Source: Nemopilema nomurai (taxonomy: Eukaryota > Cnidaria > Scyphozoa > Rhizostomeae > Rhizostomatidae). From it: a DNA stretch of 64,000 nucleotides. The notes beneath the pieces are model-generated. The model had not been told where the DNA came from. It saw only the letters and a list, made by a program, of their open reading frames with translations, and made no database searches. This document shows, piece by piece, positions 8,886 through 21,412 of the stretch. The DNA lies in assembly GCA_003864495.1 (NCBI GenBank), contig ML133478.1, forward strand, positions 1,725,606 to 1,789,605. Direction: 5' to 3'. Made by a program: the position numbers and the translations under genes. The number at the start of each line of letters is the position of its first letter. Positions within the stretch are counted from its first letter, which is position 1.

Positions 8886-11800
8886 CTTCATCATTACAAT
8901 TTGCATATTAATCAAGCATGATCTGAATGAAAACATTTTTCTCATTAGAAACGATTGATGTTAAATGAAAAAAATATGTCTAGATGGTGAATATTAATGT
9001 TATCATTTTATGTTTATTGTTAAATATAAAGATTGAAAATCGATAAAAACTCTTGTTCAACAAAAATGAAGCTCAAAATGGAACACACTGTGTTCAACTT
9101 CCCCATGAGCCTTTTTCATTACCATCAAACCCATCCATCCTCTTTGAGATTGTTTATAGATAATGTCGACGTCCAAAGGAATCGTCTTATATGAGTCGTA
9201 AAGTGATTGTGACGTCAGTTGATTGGATGCCATAAATGGTAGTCGTAAGCTGATTGGTTATTTCTTCTGCGCATGTGCGGAGGGTGAAGAAGGAACAGAG
9301 GATTTGCTTCTGCTTTATTTGGAGACAATGATAAAAGTCCGTCCGTTAATGGATTTCTCATTTGTTTGCATGGAAATTTTGAAGTTCTTCTCTTCAGTTA
9401 TCTAGTTACATGAAGAGCTGTACATTTGAAGTGTTGGGAGGCATTCAACTGAGTTGTACTCTCAGTATCGTTACCAGCCTTGCTGTGAGAGAAAAATGTC
9501 CTTTTTAATCGTCATTATATTGCTGGTGTGATTGAGTTTTATTAGAATAACCAGAACACGCTGCAGTATGAAATCGTTGAATCAAAACTGTTGGTTTGAA
9601 AAAGGCAGTTGCCATTTATGCACGGAAATGTTTCTATACAACAAGCCATCACACCCTGTATCAAAATTCTAATAATTTCGCTTAATGCTGATTGCTTGCT
9701 AAGTAGATGAAATATGAATAATCGTAAGATTTCTCATTTTAAAAAAAATGATAAAAAAGTCGATTATCTGTTTGCATGGAAAAGACGTTATATCCTTAAT
9801 CTTCTTTCTCGACTTGAAATGTTACCTCGTTGAATAGTATGCCAACAGGTGATTTGAAAGAATGTTACTGGCTCGAGTTCTTCATCATTACAATTTGCAT
9901 ATTAACAAAGCATAATCTGAATGCAAACCTTTTTCTCATTCGAAACGATTGATGTTAAATGAACATATACCTTGATGTTGAATATTCATTTTTATGTTTA
10001 TTACAAAATGATTCAAAGTCGAAAGTCTCTTGTTCAACAGAAATGAAGCTTTAAATGGAAAATATTGTGTTCAACTTACACTTATCAATGAATTAACGAT
10101 CTTTTTACCTTCTTTAATGTCTCTTCAACTGCCGCTTTCTCAGTGAGCCTTTTTCATTACCACCACAACCGTCCATCCTCTTCGAGATTGTTTGTAGAAT
10201 AATGTCGACGTCCAAAGGAATCGTCTTATATGAGTCGTAAAGTGATTGTGACGTCAGTTGATTGGATGCCATAAATGGTAGTCGTAAGCTGATTGGTTAT
10301 TTCTTCTGCGCATGTGCGGAGGGTGAAGAAGGAACAGAGGATTTGCTTCTGCTTTATTGGAGACAATGATAAAAGTCCGTCCGTTAATGGATTTCTCATT
10401 TGTTTGCATGGAAATTTTGAAGTTCTTTCTTCAGTTATCTAGTTACATGAAGAGCTGTACATTTGAAGTGTTGGGAGGCATTCAACTGAGTTGTACTCTC
10501 AGTATCGTTACCAGCCTTGCTGTGAGAGAAAAATGTCCTTTTTATCGTCATTATATTGCTGGTGTGATTGAGTTTTATTAACATAACCAGAACATGCTGC
10601 AGTATGAAATCGTTGAATCAAAACTGTTGGTTTGAAAAAGGCAGTTGCCATTTATGCACGGAAATGTTTCTATACAACAAGCCATCACACCCTGTATCAA
10701 AATTCTAATAATTTCGCTTAATGCTGATTGCTAGCTAAGTAGATGAAATATGAATAATCGTAAGATTTCTCATTTTAAAAATAAATGATAAAAAAGTCGA
10801 TTATCTGTTTGCATGGAAAAGACGTTATATCCTTAATCTTCTTTCTCGACTTGAAATGTTACCTCGTTGAATAGTATGCCAACAGGTGATTTGAAAGAAT
10901 GTTACTGGCTCGAGTTCCTTCATCATTACAATTTGCATATTAACAAAGCATAATCTGAATGCAAACATTTTTCTCATTCGAAACGATTGATGTTAAATGA
11001 ACATATACCTTGATGTTGAATATTCATTTTGATGTTTATTACGAAAAAATGATTCAAAGTCGAAAGTCTCTTGTTCAACAGAAATGAAGCTTTAAATGGA
11101 AAATATTGTGTTCAACTTACACTTATCAATGAATTAACGATCTTTTTACCTTCTTTAATGTCTCTTCAACTGCCGCTTTCTCAGTGAGCCTTTTTCATTA
11201 CCACCACAACCGTCCATCCTCTTCGAGATTGTTTGTAGAATAATGTCGACGTCCAAAGGAATCGTCTTATATGAGTCGTAAAGTGATTGTGACGTCAGTT
11301 GATTGGATGCCATAAATGGTAGTCGTAAGCTGATTGGTTATTTCTTCTGCGCATGTGCGGAGGGTGAAGAAGGAACAGAGGATTTGCTTCTGCTTTATCT
11401 GGAGACAATGATAAAAGTCCGTCCGTTAATGGATTTCTCATTTGTTTGCATGGAAATTTTGAAGTTCTTTCTTCAGTTATCTAGTTACATGAAGAGCTGT
11501 ACATTTGAAGTGTTGGGAGGCATTCAACTGAGTTGTACTCTCAGTATCGTTACCAGCCTTGCTGTGAGAGAAAAATGTCCTTTTTATCGTCATTATATTG
11601 CTGGTGTGATTGAGTTTTATTAAATAACCAGAACACGCTGCAGTATGAAATCGTTGAATCAAAACTGTTGGTTTGAAAAAGGCAGTTGCCATTTATGCAC
11701 GGAAATGTTTCTATACAACAAGCCATCACACCCTGTATCAAAATTCTAATAATTTCGCTTAATGCTGATTGCTAGCTAAGTAGATGAAATATGAATAATC

Positions 11801-14480
11801 GTAAGATTTCTCATTTTAAAAATAAATGATAAAAAAGTCGATTATCTGTTTGCATGGAAAAGACGTTATATCCTTAATCTTCTTTCTCGACTTGAAATGT
11901 TACCTCGTTGAATAGTATGCCAACAGGTGATTTGAAAGAATGTTACTGGCTCGAGTTCCTTCATCATTACAATTTGCATATTAACAAAGCATAATCTGAA
12001 TGCAAACATTTTTCTCATTCGAAACGATTGATGTTAAATGAACATATACCTTGATGTTGAATATTCATTTTTATGTTTATTACGAAAAAATGATTCAAAG
12101 TCGAAAGTCTCTTGTTCAACAGAAATGAAGCTTTAAATGGAAAATATTGTGTTCAACTTACACTTATCAATGAATTAACGATCTTTTTACCTTCTTTAAT
12201 GTCTCTTCAACTGCCGCTTTCTCAGTGAGCCTTTTTCATTACCACCACAACCGTCCATCCTCTTCGAGATTGTTTGTAGAATAATGTCGACGTCCAAAGG
12301 AATCGTCTTATATGAGTCGTAAAGTGATTGTGACGTCAGTTGATTGGATGCCATAAATGGTAGTCGTAAGCTGATTGGTTATTTCTTCTGCGCATGTGCG
12401 GAGGGTGAAGAAGGAACAGAGGATTTGCTTCTGCTTTATCTGGAGACAATGATAAAATCCGTCCGTTAATGGATTTCTCATTTGTTTGCATGGAAATTTT
12501 GAAGTTCTTTCTTCAGTTATCTAGTTACATGAAGAGCTGTACATTTGAAGTGTTGGGAGGCATTCAACTGAGTTGTACTCTCAGTATCGTTACCAGCCTT
12601 GCTGTGAGAGAAAAATGTCCTTTTTAATCGTCATTATTTGCTGGTGTGATTGAGTTTTATAACATAACCAGAACATGCTGCAGTATGAAATCGTTGAATC
12701 AAAACTGTTGGTTTGAAAAAGGCAGTTGCCATTTATGCACGGAAATGTTTCTATACAACAAGCCATCACACCCTGTATCAAAATTCTAATAATTTCGCTT
12801 AATGCTGATTGCTAGCTAAGTAGATGAAATATGAATAATCGTAAGATTTCTCATTTTAAAAATAAATGATAAAAAAGTCGATTATCTGTTTGCATGGAAA
12901 AGACGTTATATCCTTAATCTTCTTTCTCGACTTGAAATGTTACCTCGTTGAATAGTATGCCAACAGGTGATTTGAAAGAATGTTACTGGCTCGAGTTCCT
13001 TCATCATTACAATTTGCATATTAACAAAGCATAATCTGAATGCAAACCTTTTTCTCATTCGAAACGATTGATGTTAAATGAACATATACCTTGATGTTGA
13101 ATATTCATTTTGATGTTTATTACGAAAAAATGATTCAAAGTCGAAAGTCTCTTGTTCAACAGAAATGAAGCTTTAAATGGAAAATATTGTGTTCAACTTA
13201 CACTTATCAATGAATTAACGATCTTTTTACCTTCTTTAATGTCTCTTCAACTGCCGCTTTCTCAGTGAGCCTTTTTCATTACCACCACAACCGTCCATCC
13301 TCTTCGAGATTGTTTGTAGAATAATGTCGACGTCCAAAGGAATCGTCTTATATGAGTCGTAAAGTGATTGTGACGTCAGTTGATTGGATGCCATAAATGG
13401 TAGTCGTAAGCTGATTGGTTATTTCTTCTGCGCATGTGCGGAGGGTGAAGAAGGAACAGAGGATTTGCTTCTGCTTTATTGGAGACAATGATAAAATCCG
13501 TCCGTTAATGGATTTCTCATTTGTTTGCATGGAAATTTTGAAGTTCTTTCTTCAGTTATCTAGTTACATGAAGAGCTGTACATTTGAAGTGTTGGGAGGC
13601 ATTCAACTGAGTTGTACTCTCAGTATCGTTACCAGCCTTGCTGTGAGAGAAAAATGTCCTTTTTAATCGTCATTATTTGCTGGTGTGATTGAGTTTTATT
13701 AACATAACCAGAACACGCTGCAGTATGAAATCGTTGAATCAAAACTGTTGGTTTGAAAAAGGCAGTTGCCATTTATGCACGGAAATGTTTCTATACAACA
13801 AGCCATCACACCCTGTATCAAAATTCTAATAATTTCGCTTAATGCTGATTGCTAGCTAAGTAGATGAAATATGAATAATCGTAAGATTTCTCATTTTAAA
13901 AATAAATGATAAAAAAGTCGATTATCTGTTTGCATGGAAAAGACGTTATATCCTTAATCTTCTTTCTCGACTTGAAATGTTACCTCGTTGAATAGTATGC
14001 CAACAGGTGATTTGAAAGAATGTTACTGGCTCGAGTTCCTTCATCATTACAATTTGCATATTAACAAAGCATAATCTGAATGCAAACCTTTTTCTCATTC
14101 GAAACGATTGATGTTAAATGAACATATACCTTGATGTTGAATATTCATTTTGATGTTTATTACGAAAAAATGATTCAAAGTCGAAAGTCTCTTGTTCAAC
14201 AGAAATGAAGCTTTAAATGGAAAATATTGTGTTCAACTTACACTTATCAATGAATTAACGATCTTTTTACCTTCTTTAATGTTTCTTCAACTGCCACTTT
14301 CTCAGTGAGCCTTTTTCATTACCACCACAACCGTCCATCCTCTTCGAGATTGTTTGTAGAATAATGTCGACGTCCAAAGGAATCGTCTTATATGAGTTGT
14401 AAAGTGATTGTGACGTCAGTTGATTGGATGCCATAAATGGTAGTCGTAAGCTGATTGGTTATTTTTCTGCGCATGTGCAC
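8886..14480 (+). repeat. Tandem array A2, six modules
   Basis: A partial monomer (8886-9719) followed by monomers starting at 9720, 10756, 11797, 12837 and 13877; the last passes into P block 2. Period 1,036-1,041. The first module lacks about 80 bp (the aligned donor and end of the small exon; GTTCAACTTCCCCATGAGCC near 9097), and this loss is shared by the first module of unit 3 (22042) and by 35707, so it marks the array start. Variants are mainly one- to four-base indels (for example TTTATTGGAG versus TTTATCTGGAG). Confidence 0.95.
10074..10317 (-). promoter_or_regulatory. Representative promoter/first-exon module of array A2
   Basis: Minus-strand layout: TGCGCATGTGC (10307-10317), AACCAATCAGC, CArG CCATTTATGG (10269-10278), CCAATCAA, CRE (10249-10256), TCATATAAGA (10224-10233), ATG (10174-10176, context AGAGGATGG) and donor GTGTAAGTTG (complement of ACTTAC, 10074-10079). 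CRE-to-TATA and TATA-to-ATG spacings suit a TATA promoter with a start site near 10200. The ATG frame reads MDGCGGNEKGSLRKRQLKRH, then stop. Other A2 modules: CRE at 9210, 11290, 12331, 13371, 14411. Sequence-only prediction. Confidence 0.55.
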
Positions 14481-15130
14481 AATAAGGAAGTAGAGATTTG
14501 CTTCTGCTTTATTTGGAGACAATGATAAAAGTCCGTAATGGATTTCTCATTTGTTTGCATGGAAGTTTTGATTTCTTCTTAATTACCATCTTGTTTAATG
14601 AAAAGCTATGCCTCTTTACTCTTAGGAGACTTTCAACTGATTCTCACTCTCAGTATCGCAAACAGTCTGCCTTTGAAACAGAAAGGACTTTCGCACGCAA
14701 TGTTTTTGCTAACTTAACTTGCTTGCTTAATTGGGTTTGCTTTGCCTGTCGGGTCATTAAAATAACTCAATTTTTGGGTCATTAAAAGGCTTTTCATCAG
14801 AGAACTATTTCATTATTGCTTTTTTTAATGTAAGAACTGCACTTTCTGAAGAACGAACGTAAGCTTTTATTCATCATAAAATAATTGAAAACCTGTCAAA
14901 AGTCTTTTGTACGCTTATCTTTCTAAGTTATCCAAGATGTATCTCTAAAACAGTTTGGGCTTCAAATGCAAATGATTTGGCTTTTTATTATTGTCTTAGC
15001 ACAGTATTTTTATGAGTAGAGGGTTATTTTTAAATGCCAATTTTAATTGAAAATTATGTTTCTGGCTCATTTTCCTCCTAGTAATTCAATTGAAATAAAG
15101 CAATATCATTATCTTTTTTCTTCTCTATAG

Positions 15131-15598
15131 GCATTACAAACGTCGAGTATGGAAAGAGACACAGCAATAAGGAATCGCTTGATTGATAAATTAATAAATT
15201 GACGGGCACTTGACGCAGCCTTATCATGAGTGGTGAGATAAAGAGATCAATTTACAGTTGTAAATAAAACGACTAAATACGGACATTCTTAACAGCAAGA
15301 GCCATTTAGTCAGCAACGAGTATTTGAAAATGGCCTAACTAAAAAAACTATAATATTTGGCTGAGAAGGAAACGAAAAATAAAAACTATAATATTTAGTT
15401 GAGGAGGATGGTTGGCATTTCAGATGCACAATTGATGCATCGGCTTTCTTGTTTGAGGAAAGTGGACAAGGCGATGGAAGAGAAGTTCCAGACGTTCACG
15501 TGACACTAAAAGCCAACTGACCAGGGCTGTTGAATCAAATGAAATGTCAAATTGTGCTTTTTGTTGTTGTTGAGGCGGTTCAGGTGTTGATGCTTGAG
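15131..15598 (+). pseudogene. Exon-like segment, P block 2
   Basis: The acceptor TTTTTTCTTCTCTATAG ends at 15130 and the donor GAG|GTAAGA has GT at 15599. From the acceptor one frame reads ALQTSSMERDTAIRNRLIDKLIN, then stop (split: ALQTSSMERD / TAIRNRLIDKLIN). Later, LRKVDKAMEEKFQTF is identical to P block 1. Not translatable as a whole. Confidence 0.38.
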
Positions 15599-17487
15599 GT
15601 AAGATTTTCATTTTCCCATGTCTGGATTTTTATATGGGCATTCATCTTTCTGTCTATAAGAACACAAATTACGGCCGGAGACTCTAAAAACTCGGAAACG
15701 CATGAAGCTGATCCTTGCAAAGAAAGCTTTAATGAAATTGCACTGAAATAAGTGTCTTTGAAAATTTTATCTCATTGATGGGATTCATCTAGGAAACGTT
15801 TCTGTATCAATTCATCTGCTACAGTTTGGGTAGAAGCATTCCGGGCATAGAATTGGCAAATGATATAATGCGCTAAATTAGCTGATGGCTTACTTTACAT
15901 AGGGCTTGCAAAGAAGCATTGATAAAAGCTTCATATTTACGAATAATCACAAGAGTAGGAGGAAAATTAAAGCCGGCAAAGAAAATTTGTTGCAAATCAA
16001 GCGCCATAAAAAATAATAGGGTGATATTGAATCACGTTGACATAAGACACGCAAAACTGTGAGATTTCTGTGGATCTGTGAAATGCTGAAAACCTCAAGC
16101 AATTTCAGTCCTGTCTGATATTCATTGCTTTCTAGTCTGATTAGCCGTGAAGTTACAATACAATTCTAGCAATGAATGCTATTTAGTTTCTTGTTTTCAT
16201 GCAAACGTCAGCATTCTCTTGTTGCTTCCTGGTAGAATGTAAGGAAATAGATGAAGGTTTCAAAAAGCAGGTTTTTTAAGTGTGCTTGGTGCGAAATTTT
16301 CTCCCAGTAGTTCATATTTCATTTACAGACAGCATGATCTCTTTTCTTGCTTCTTTGATTCCAACTTGAATGGAAATATTTTACCGTCTTGGAACTCTTT
16401 TGGTGATTAATCGTGGAGTTGGTAATTCATGCTTTCCCTCTCTGCTTTGATCATTTGATTAAACACATTCTTAAAATACGATCTCAAATCCAATTTCCTT
16501 CTTATCCTGTTCGATGTTTTACAGAATCCATACCTTTTTCTGATTTATAGCATTTATTATTAATCATTAATTTTGGTTCAACAGTTGAGTCTGATAAGTA
16601 TAAAATAGATTAAAGGAAAATTCCATTTCATGCAAAAACATGGCTTCCATATGATATATTGGGTCCCAGTTACACTTTTCATGATATAGGCAATCTTCTT
16701 ATTCTTCGTGTCTCTTCAAATCCATGATTTAATTTCTTTCAACTTCATTAAGTCCGTCATCCTCTTTGAAATTATGTATAAACAAAAGATTGACTACGGA
16801 AAAGATCCTCTTTCAAAAGCTAAGGTATGATTGTGACGTAAATTCATTGAAGGGGATTCATACTATTCGAAAGCTCGAAAGCTCATCGGTTATTGATTCT
16901 GAACTTTTCAATTAGCGCAGGAGGCAAAAAGTCTATAGGTCCTCTTTTGTAAAAATATCGCATGCTTACCTGGCAAGGATTAGAATTCCAACTTATAAAA
17001 AGAAGTACATGCTCGTCAATTTAGGCTAATAGGATTGTTCCTTGGTTTGTCGAGTTCTACCTTTCTGAAGATATAATACCAGGGGATGTAATAAGAAAAA
17101 TGTTCACTACATCAAACCTGCACGAAACGTTTTGTGGTTTCCAAATGGCATAGAAAGTCTACAATTTGGAGACTGACTTACTGATATTGATATTGTTGGG
17201 TCTTCTATTTTTTTAACGTTTTCTTTTTTATTACTAGTAAAGAGAAAACTCATTAATGTTCTGATAGAGGTAAACATAAAAAATCAGTTCTAACAACGAA
17301 ACATGTTTTCAGGTGGTCAGTTAAATTTATAGTGACATGAAATTCTTTAATAAATTTTTTATGCTCGTTTCTCCTTGTTTATGACACAAGAAATAATCTT
17401 TGATATAAGGGCATTTCTACAAAAAATATCAAAATATTTATGTTGTTTGGAAATAAAATGTCCTTAACTGGAATCATTTGATTAATG

Positions 17488-17574
17488 GTTTTTTTGCATT
17501 CATTTCATTTCATTTCACTTGTTTAAGGAGGGTAGCCCTTCAGCATAGCTGATTTTCAAGGGGCCCTCCATCCG
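17488..17574 (-). mobile_element. 3' tail of LINE/SINE-type retroelement, unit 2
   Basis: Same insertion as 4653-4738, differing by one T in the T-run. Same target site, so it predates the unit 1/unit 2 duplication. Confidence 0.55.
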
Positions 17575-17675
17575 CTATCCCTAACTTTATTAAGGTCATT
17601 ATATCAATGAAAAAGTGATACCCTTTATTCTGAATATTTAGACAATAATCACATGGGGCAAAACGCGGGTAGCAG

Positions 17676-17996
17676 TCAAAGACAGTTAGCTGGTATTCTC
17701 TCGACATTATAGATCCTTTGAAATCTTTCCACCAGATGTTTGGTGGTTGTTGTGGTACTTGATGCCGTTGGCTTTTGGCCTGCTAATTTGCCTGGGAGAC
17801 AATGCTCTACTATCTTCTTGGTGAACTTCTCAATGAATATCACCCTGGCTGTTTTAGTTAAAAGTTTCCATTCACACCTAAGGCTTGCTTTATGGAATGG
17901 AAGACTTTCAGCTGATAATTGATTATTTTTTGGTAAGATATTCTCTCTATTGTATTTTGCCAGCTCGATTACCTCATTATGGGGCTGAAGAATCAA
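17676..17996 (-). pseudogene. Unrecognised 106-codon open frame, P block 2
   Basis: Translates identically to the frame at 4840-5160. Identity reflects recent duplication and is not by itself evidence of coding. Family unknown. Confidence 0.3.
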
Positions 17997-18391
17997 GAGA
18001 GATCTCCTGCTATCTGATCCTTTGATACGTTGCTACTTTTTCACAGGATTTCCCATTTATAAGTAGCGTTTTTTTAGGTAAAATGCCTCAAGGCCTGAAG
18101 AAGATTTATTGAAAACTGTGTCTTTTCTATCTGACTTCACCAGATGTTAGTGTCTCGAAATTATTTCAGTCTTCAACCAGCATTGGATCAAAGCTAACTC
18201 TGCCTTTTTGGATAGCACTCCAAATAATGCTTTAGATTTACTATAGGTTTGGTTTCTTTCTGTTACTTTACAAGACACTTTTTGGCAACAGAGTTTTTAT
18301 GTTGAAATGTACATCGTTTATAAGGATTCGCTTTATTATCATTTTCATTAATATTATCATTATTACAAGACTGATAACTAGACTCAGTTTC

Positions 18392-18647
18392 ACTTACCAA
18401 TGACATTAGCGATCTTTTCCCATCTTGTTTGTCACCCTGAATATCAATTTCAACGCCATTTTCAGAGTAAGCCTCTTCTATGACCATCACAACCGTCCAT
18501 CCTCTTCAAAAATGTTTAAATAATGAAGTCGGCGTCCGAAACAATCGTCTTATATGAGTCGTAAAGTGATTGTGACGTCAGTTGATTGGATGCCATAAAT
18601 GGCAGTCGTAAGCTGATTGGTTGTTTCTTTCTGCGCCTGTGCAGAGG
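18392..18647 (-). promoter_or_regulatory. Diverged promoter/first-exon module (CRE 18573), unit 2
   Basis: Equivalent of the module at 5737: CRE 18573-18580, CATATAAGA, ATG 18498-18500 and donor TTG|GTAAGT (18392-18397). All elements are present and unchanged from unit 1. Confidence 0.5.
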
Positions 18648-20224
18648 GTAGAGGAGGGAACAAGGCTTGTTTCTGCTATATTTGGAGGAAATGAGAAAAG
18701 GACGATAATGGATTATTTCGGACTGTCCTGATAAGCGTGAGGCTATGACATTGGATTGGGATGTACTCTCAGTATTGTTGAAATTCTTTTTTGGAAGCAT
18801 AAACATCCTCCTTCTCAGATCATTATGTTATTGCTTTGGCTGGGTTTTCATTAACATAATCATGCCATAGCACGAAGCTACAAGTTATTGAACTAACTCT
18901 GTTCTGCTGAAGAGAGAACTTCAGATTTCCCTAGTAGCAACTTTTGTACAACCTAAGGTTATTGCTGCTAATTTATTGAATTATGCATATTCGAAACGAT
19001 TTTATCTTCGAAGGTGCATGGCATGATAGTCGATTATCTGCTATTATGGAAAGGATAATAACTCTTCATTGCCTTTCTTTGTTTTGAAAGTTACATGCTT
19101 TTATGGTATGGTTTCTAATATTTCAAAAAAATGATATTTTCTTTTCCTTTCTTATCATTTCAATTTTCATATAGTTGAAGCATGACCTCAATGAAAATAT
19201 TTTCTCATCTGAAACGATTTATGTCCAAATTAACAAATCCTACTGAGAAAAGGTGTTTTGATGTGCAAAATTTCAAATAAACAAGAAAAAGCAGAACTAG
19301 TTTTTGCATGCTCAAAATGTTTTTAGCTACAAAGAAAGAAAAATTGATCTCATTAAGTATACAAAAATTATTTTTGCTTTTTGCTGCTATTTTAAAATTC
19401 TACTGCGTTGTAGCTTTGATGTAGAACAACCATCATCTGATGTAACAATTAGGATAAAACTATTAATGTTAATGTTATAAATAAACATTAATGAACATTC
19501 CTCTAGCAAAAAAACAGCTAACGTAGCAAACATTATATATATGTCATAGTGACTAATGCCGTCAACAATCTTGTAACCTTCTTAAATGTGTGTCTTTAAC
19601 TGGCACTCTCTGACTGAGCCTCTTCTATGACCACCACAACCGTCTTTCATCTTCGAGATTCTTTGAAGACTGAGGACGGCGTCGGAAAAAACGTCTTTTA
19701 TGAGTCGTGAAGTGATTATGACGTCAACTGATTAGATGCCGTAAATGACAGTCGTATGCTGATTGGTTGTTCGTTCTGCCCACGTGCAGAGTCTAAAGAA
19801 GGAACAAGGATCTGCTTTTGCCTAATTTAGAGGAAATGAGTAAAGCATGATGATTATTTTAGAGGAATTTTTCGTATGTTTGCATGCAAAATGTGAAGTT
19901 CTTCTTTTGAATGATCTTGTTACATGAAGAGCTATAGATTTGAAGTTTTGGGAGGCATTCAACTAACTTATATCGTTGACAGTCTTGCTGTGAGAGAAAT
20001 AGCCCTTTCTCGCGTCATTTTTTGCCTTTGTGTCTTGATATTTATTGACAATATTAGACAACGTTGCAGTTGCAAACCATCGAACAAAATTGTTGATTTG
20101 TAAAAGGTAGTGTTTTGAGACAAAGTTGCTGGCTCAATTTTCAAACGAATGAAGTATGATTTCAATAAAGCTTTTTTTCATATTCGAAACGATTCATGAC
20201 AAAATGAGCTCGATGTTGAATATT
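18648..20224 (+). repeat. Two diverged monomers, unit 2
   Basis: Counterpart of 5807-7390, including the module with CRE 19719-19726 (E-box CACGTG in place of the NRF1-like site). Ends at the LINE junction. AT-rich, no trusted open frame. Confidence 0.75.
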
Positions 20225-20273
20225 GAAAATTCCTTTGAGGTGGTCTCCTCTCAAGCTGACGGAGATGAAAGGT

Positions 20274-20830
20274 TTTTGCCCTCCAATTGACAGGACTTTT
20301 ATCATCAGCAAAGTCTAGATCGCATAGTTTCTGTCTTCGGTTCCAGTAGATTCCATGGTCATCTTGCCCGCTTGCTTTTCGCGTCATCCAATCCACCGCT
20401 AGACCAAAGAGTAAAGGCGATATCATGTAGCCTTGTTTTACTCCTGTCTTCACTTCGAAGTTCTATGTGAAGCCATTTACTGTTTACCAGACACTGCAGC
20501 AGGAGTGCTCGTAAAGGACTTCAAGATAGTTATATAGCAAGGGGGGATTCCATATCACTCTGCAATTTTTTCCACAGGCATTCTCTGTCGACACTATCAA
20601 ATCTTTTCCGAAATCAATAAAATGTATCTCCTGTTGGTATTCCATCGTTTTCTCCACAGTTCTACACAAGGTGAATATCTGGTCTCTGTTTGATCTTCCT
20701 GGTCGAAAGCCAGCTTGCTCTTCTCTCATCTGTTCGTCAACGGCGCTTTTCAACCGATTCAATAAATTAGCACAAAAACTTTTCCAAGACTCAAGCAAAG
20801 TCACTCCTCGCTTTCTCTTTGTATTTTTCT
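20274..20830 (-). pseudogene. LINE reverse transcriptase remnant, unit 2
   Basis: RT motifs A (FIDFGK / FDSVDRECLW), B (GVKQGYMISPLLFG) and C (DLDFADD; FADD at 20301-20312), in at least three frames. Upstream, the frame begins SWKSFCANLLNRLKS. Dead copy amplified with the unit. Confidence 0.87.
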
Positions 20831-20996
20831 GTATTTTGTCTTATCTTTCGATTTTGCTCTTCAAGACACTCCTCTCTTGAATTAGTTCCCATGTCTTGTT
20901 ACTAATCCAGTTATTCTGGATTAGTTATTCCAATCCAGGTGTACGTATGGATTTCAGCATGCTGGAAGCTTGTGCTGCTGTTAACCAGATGTTAAT

Positions 20997-21412
20997 TTAG
21001 CAAAACTGGACGAAGCATTTACCGTTGTTGTTTAGAAGGCCGTGGCAGCCCATGGTTTTCACTCGCAGTTTGTTGCTATTTTCGAATTGAGCATTCTTGT
21101 CTCCGATGAGTATCTTCGTGTCGTCTTCCAGCAGCGGTAGCCATACATCCTGCAAAGTGGCGTAGAACTCGTCTTTTTTGACATCTTCAGAAGTTTCCTT
21201 TGGCGCATAGCACACAATGGTGGTAGCTTTTCAATACAGGCAGATCTGAAACGTGCTCTCAGAAGTCTCTCGTTTATTGGTTCCCATACAGCTAAACACA
21301 TTTCTGCTCTGGGTTTCGACAGTAGGCCAACACCTTGGCGGTGGATTTCATCTTTTCTGCCAGATGAGAGAAGCGTTCTTCTTGACACACACGTCTTGCT
21401 GCTGTTGGTTAA
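20997..21412 (-). pseudogene. LINE endonuclease remnant, unit 2
   Basis: Same two overlapping frames as unit 1 (VCYAPKETSEDVKKDEF with ILIGDKNA; RKDEIHRQGVGLLSK with AVWEPINERLL), identical in translation. Non-functional. Confidence 0.85.

Larger units (their letters stand above)
14481..18391 (+). repeat. P block 2
   Basis: Near-identical to P block 1 at an offset of about 12,836. The terminal-monomer part shows a patch (about 14484-14535, GATTTGCTTCTGC through AAAAGTCCG) of array type instead of the terminal type seen in units 1 and 3, consistent with gene conversion. Contains an exon-like segment (15131-15598), an old module (16834), a retroelement tail (17488-17574) and the unrecognised frame (17676-17996). 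Intervening AT-rich stretches hold nothing I can name. Confidence 0.85.

Noticed and set aside
11550..11741. Minus-strand frame with IQGVMACCIETFPCINGNC in many monomers
   Set aside because: TTG start, Cys-rich by chance, broken by single-base indels in other monomers. Repeat shadow.
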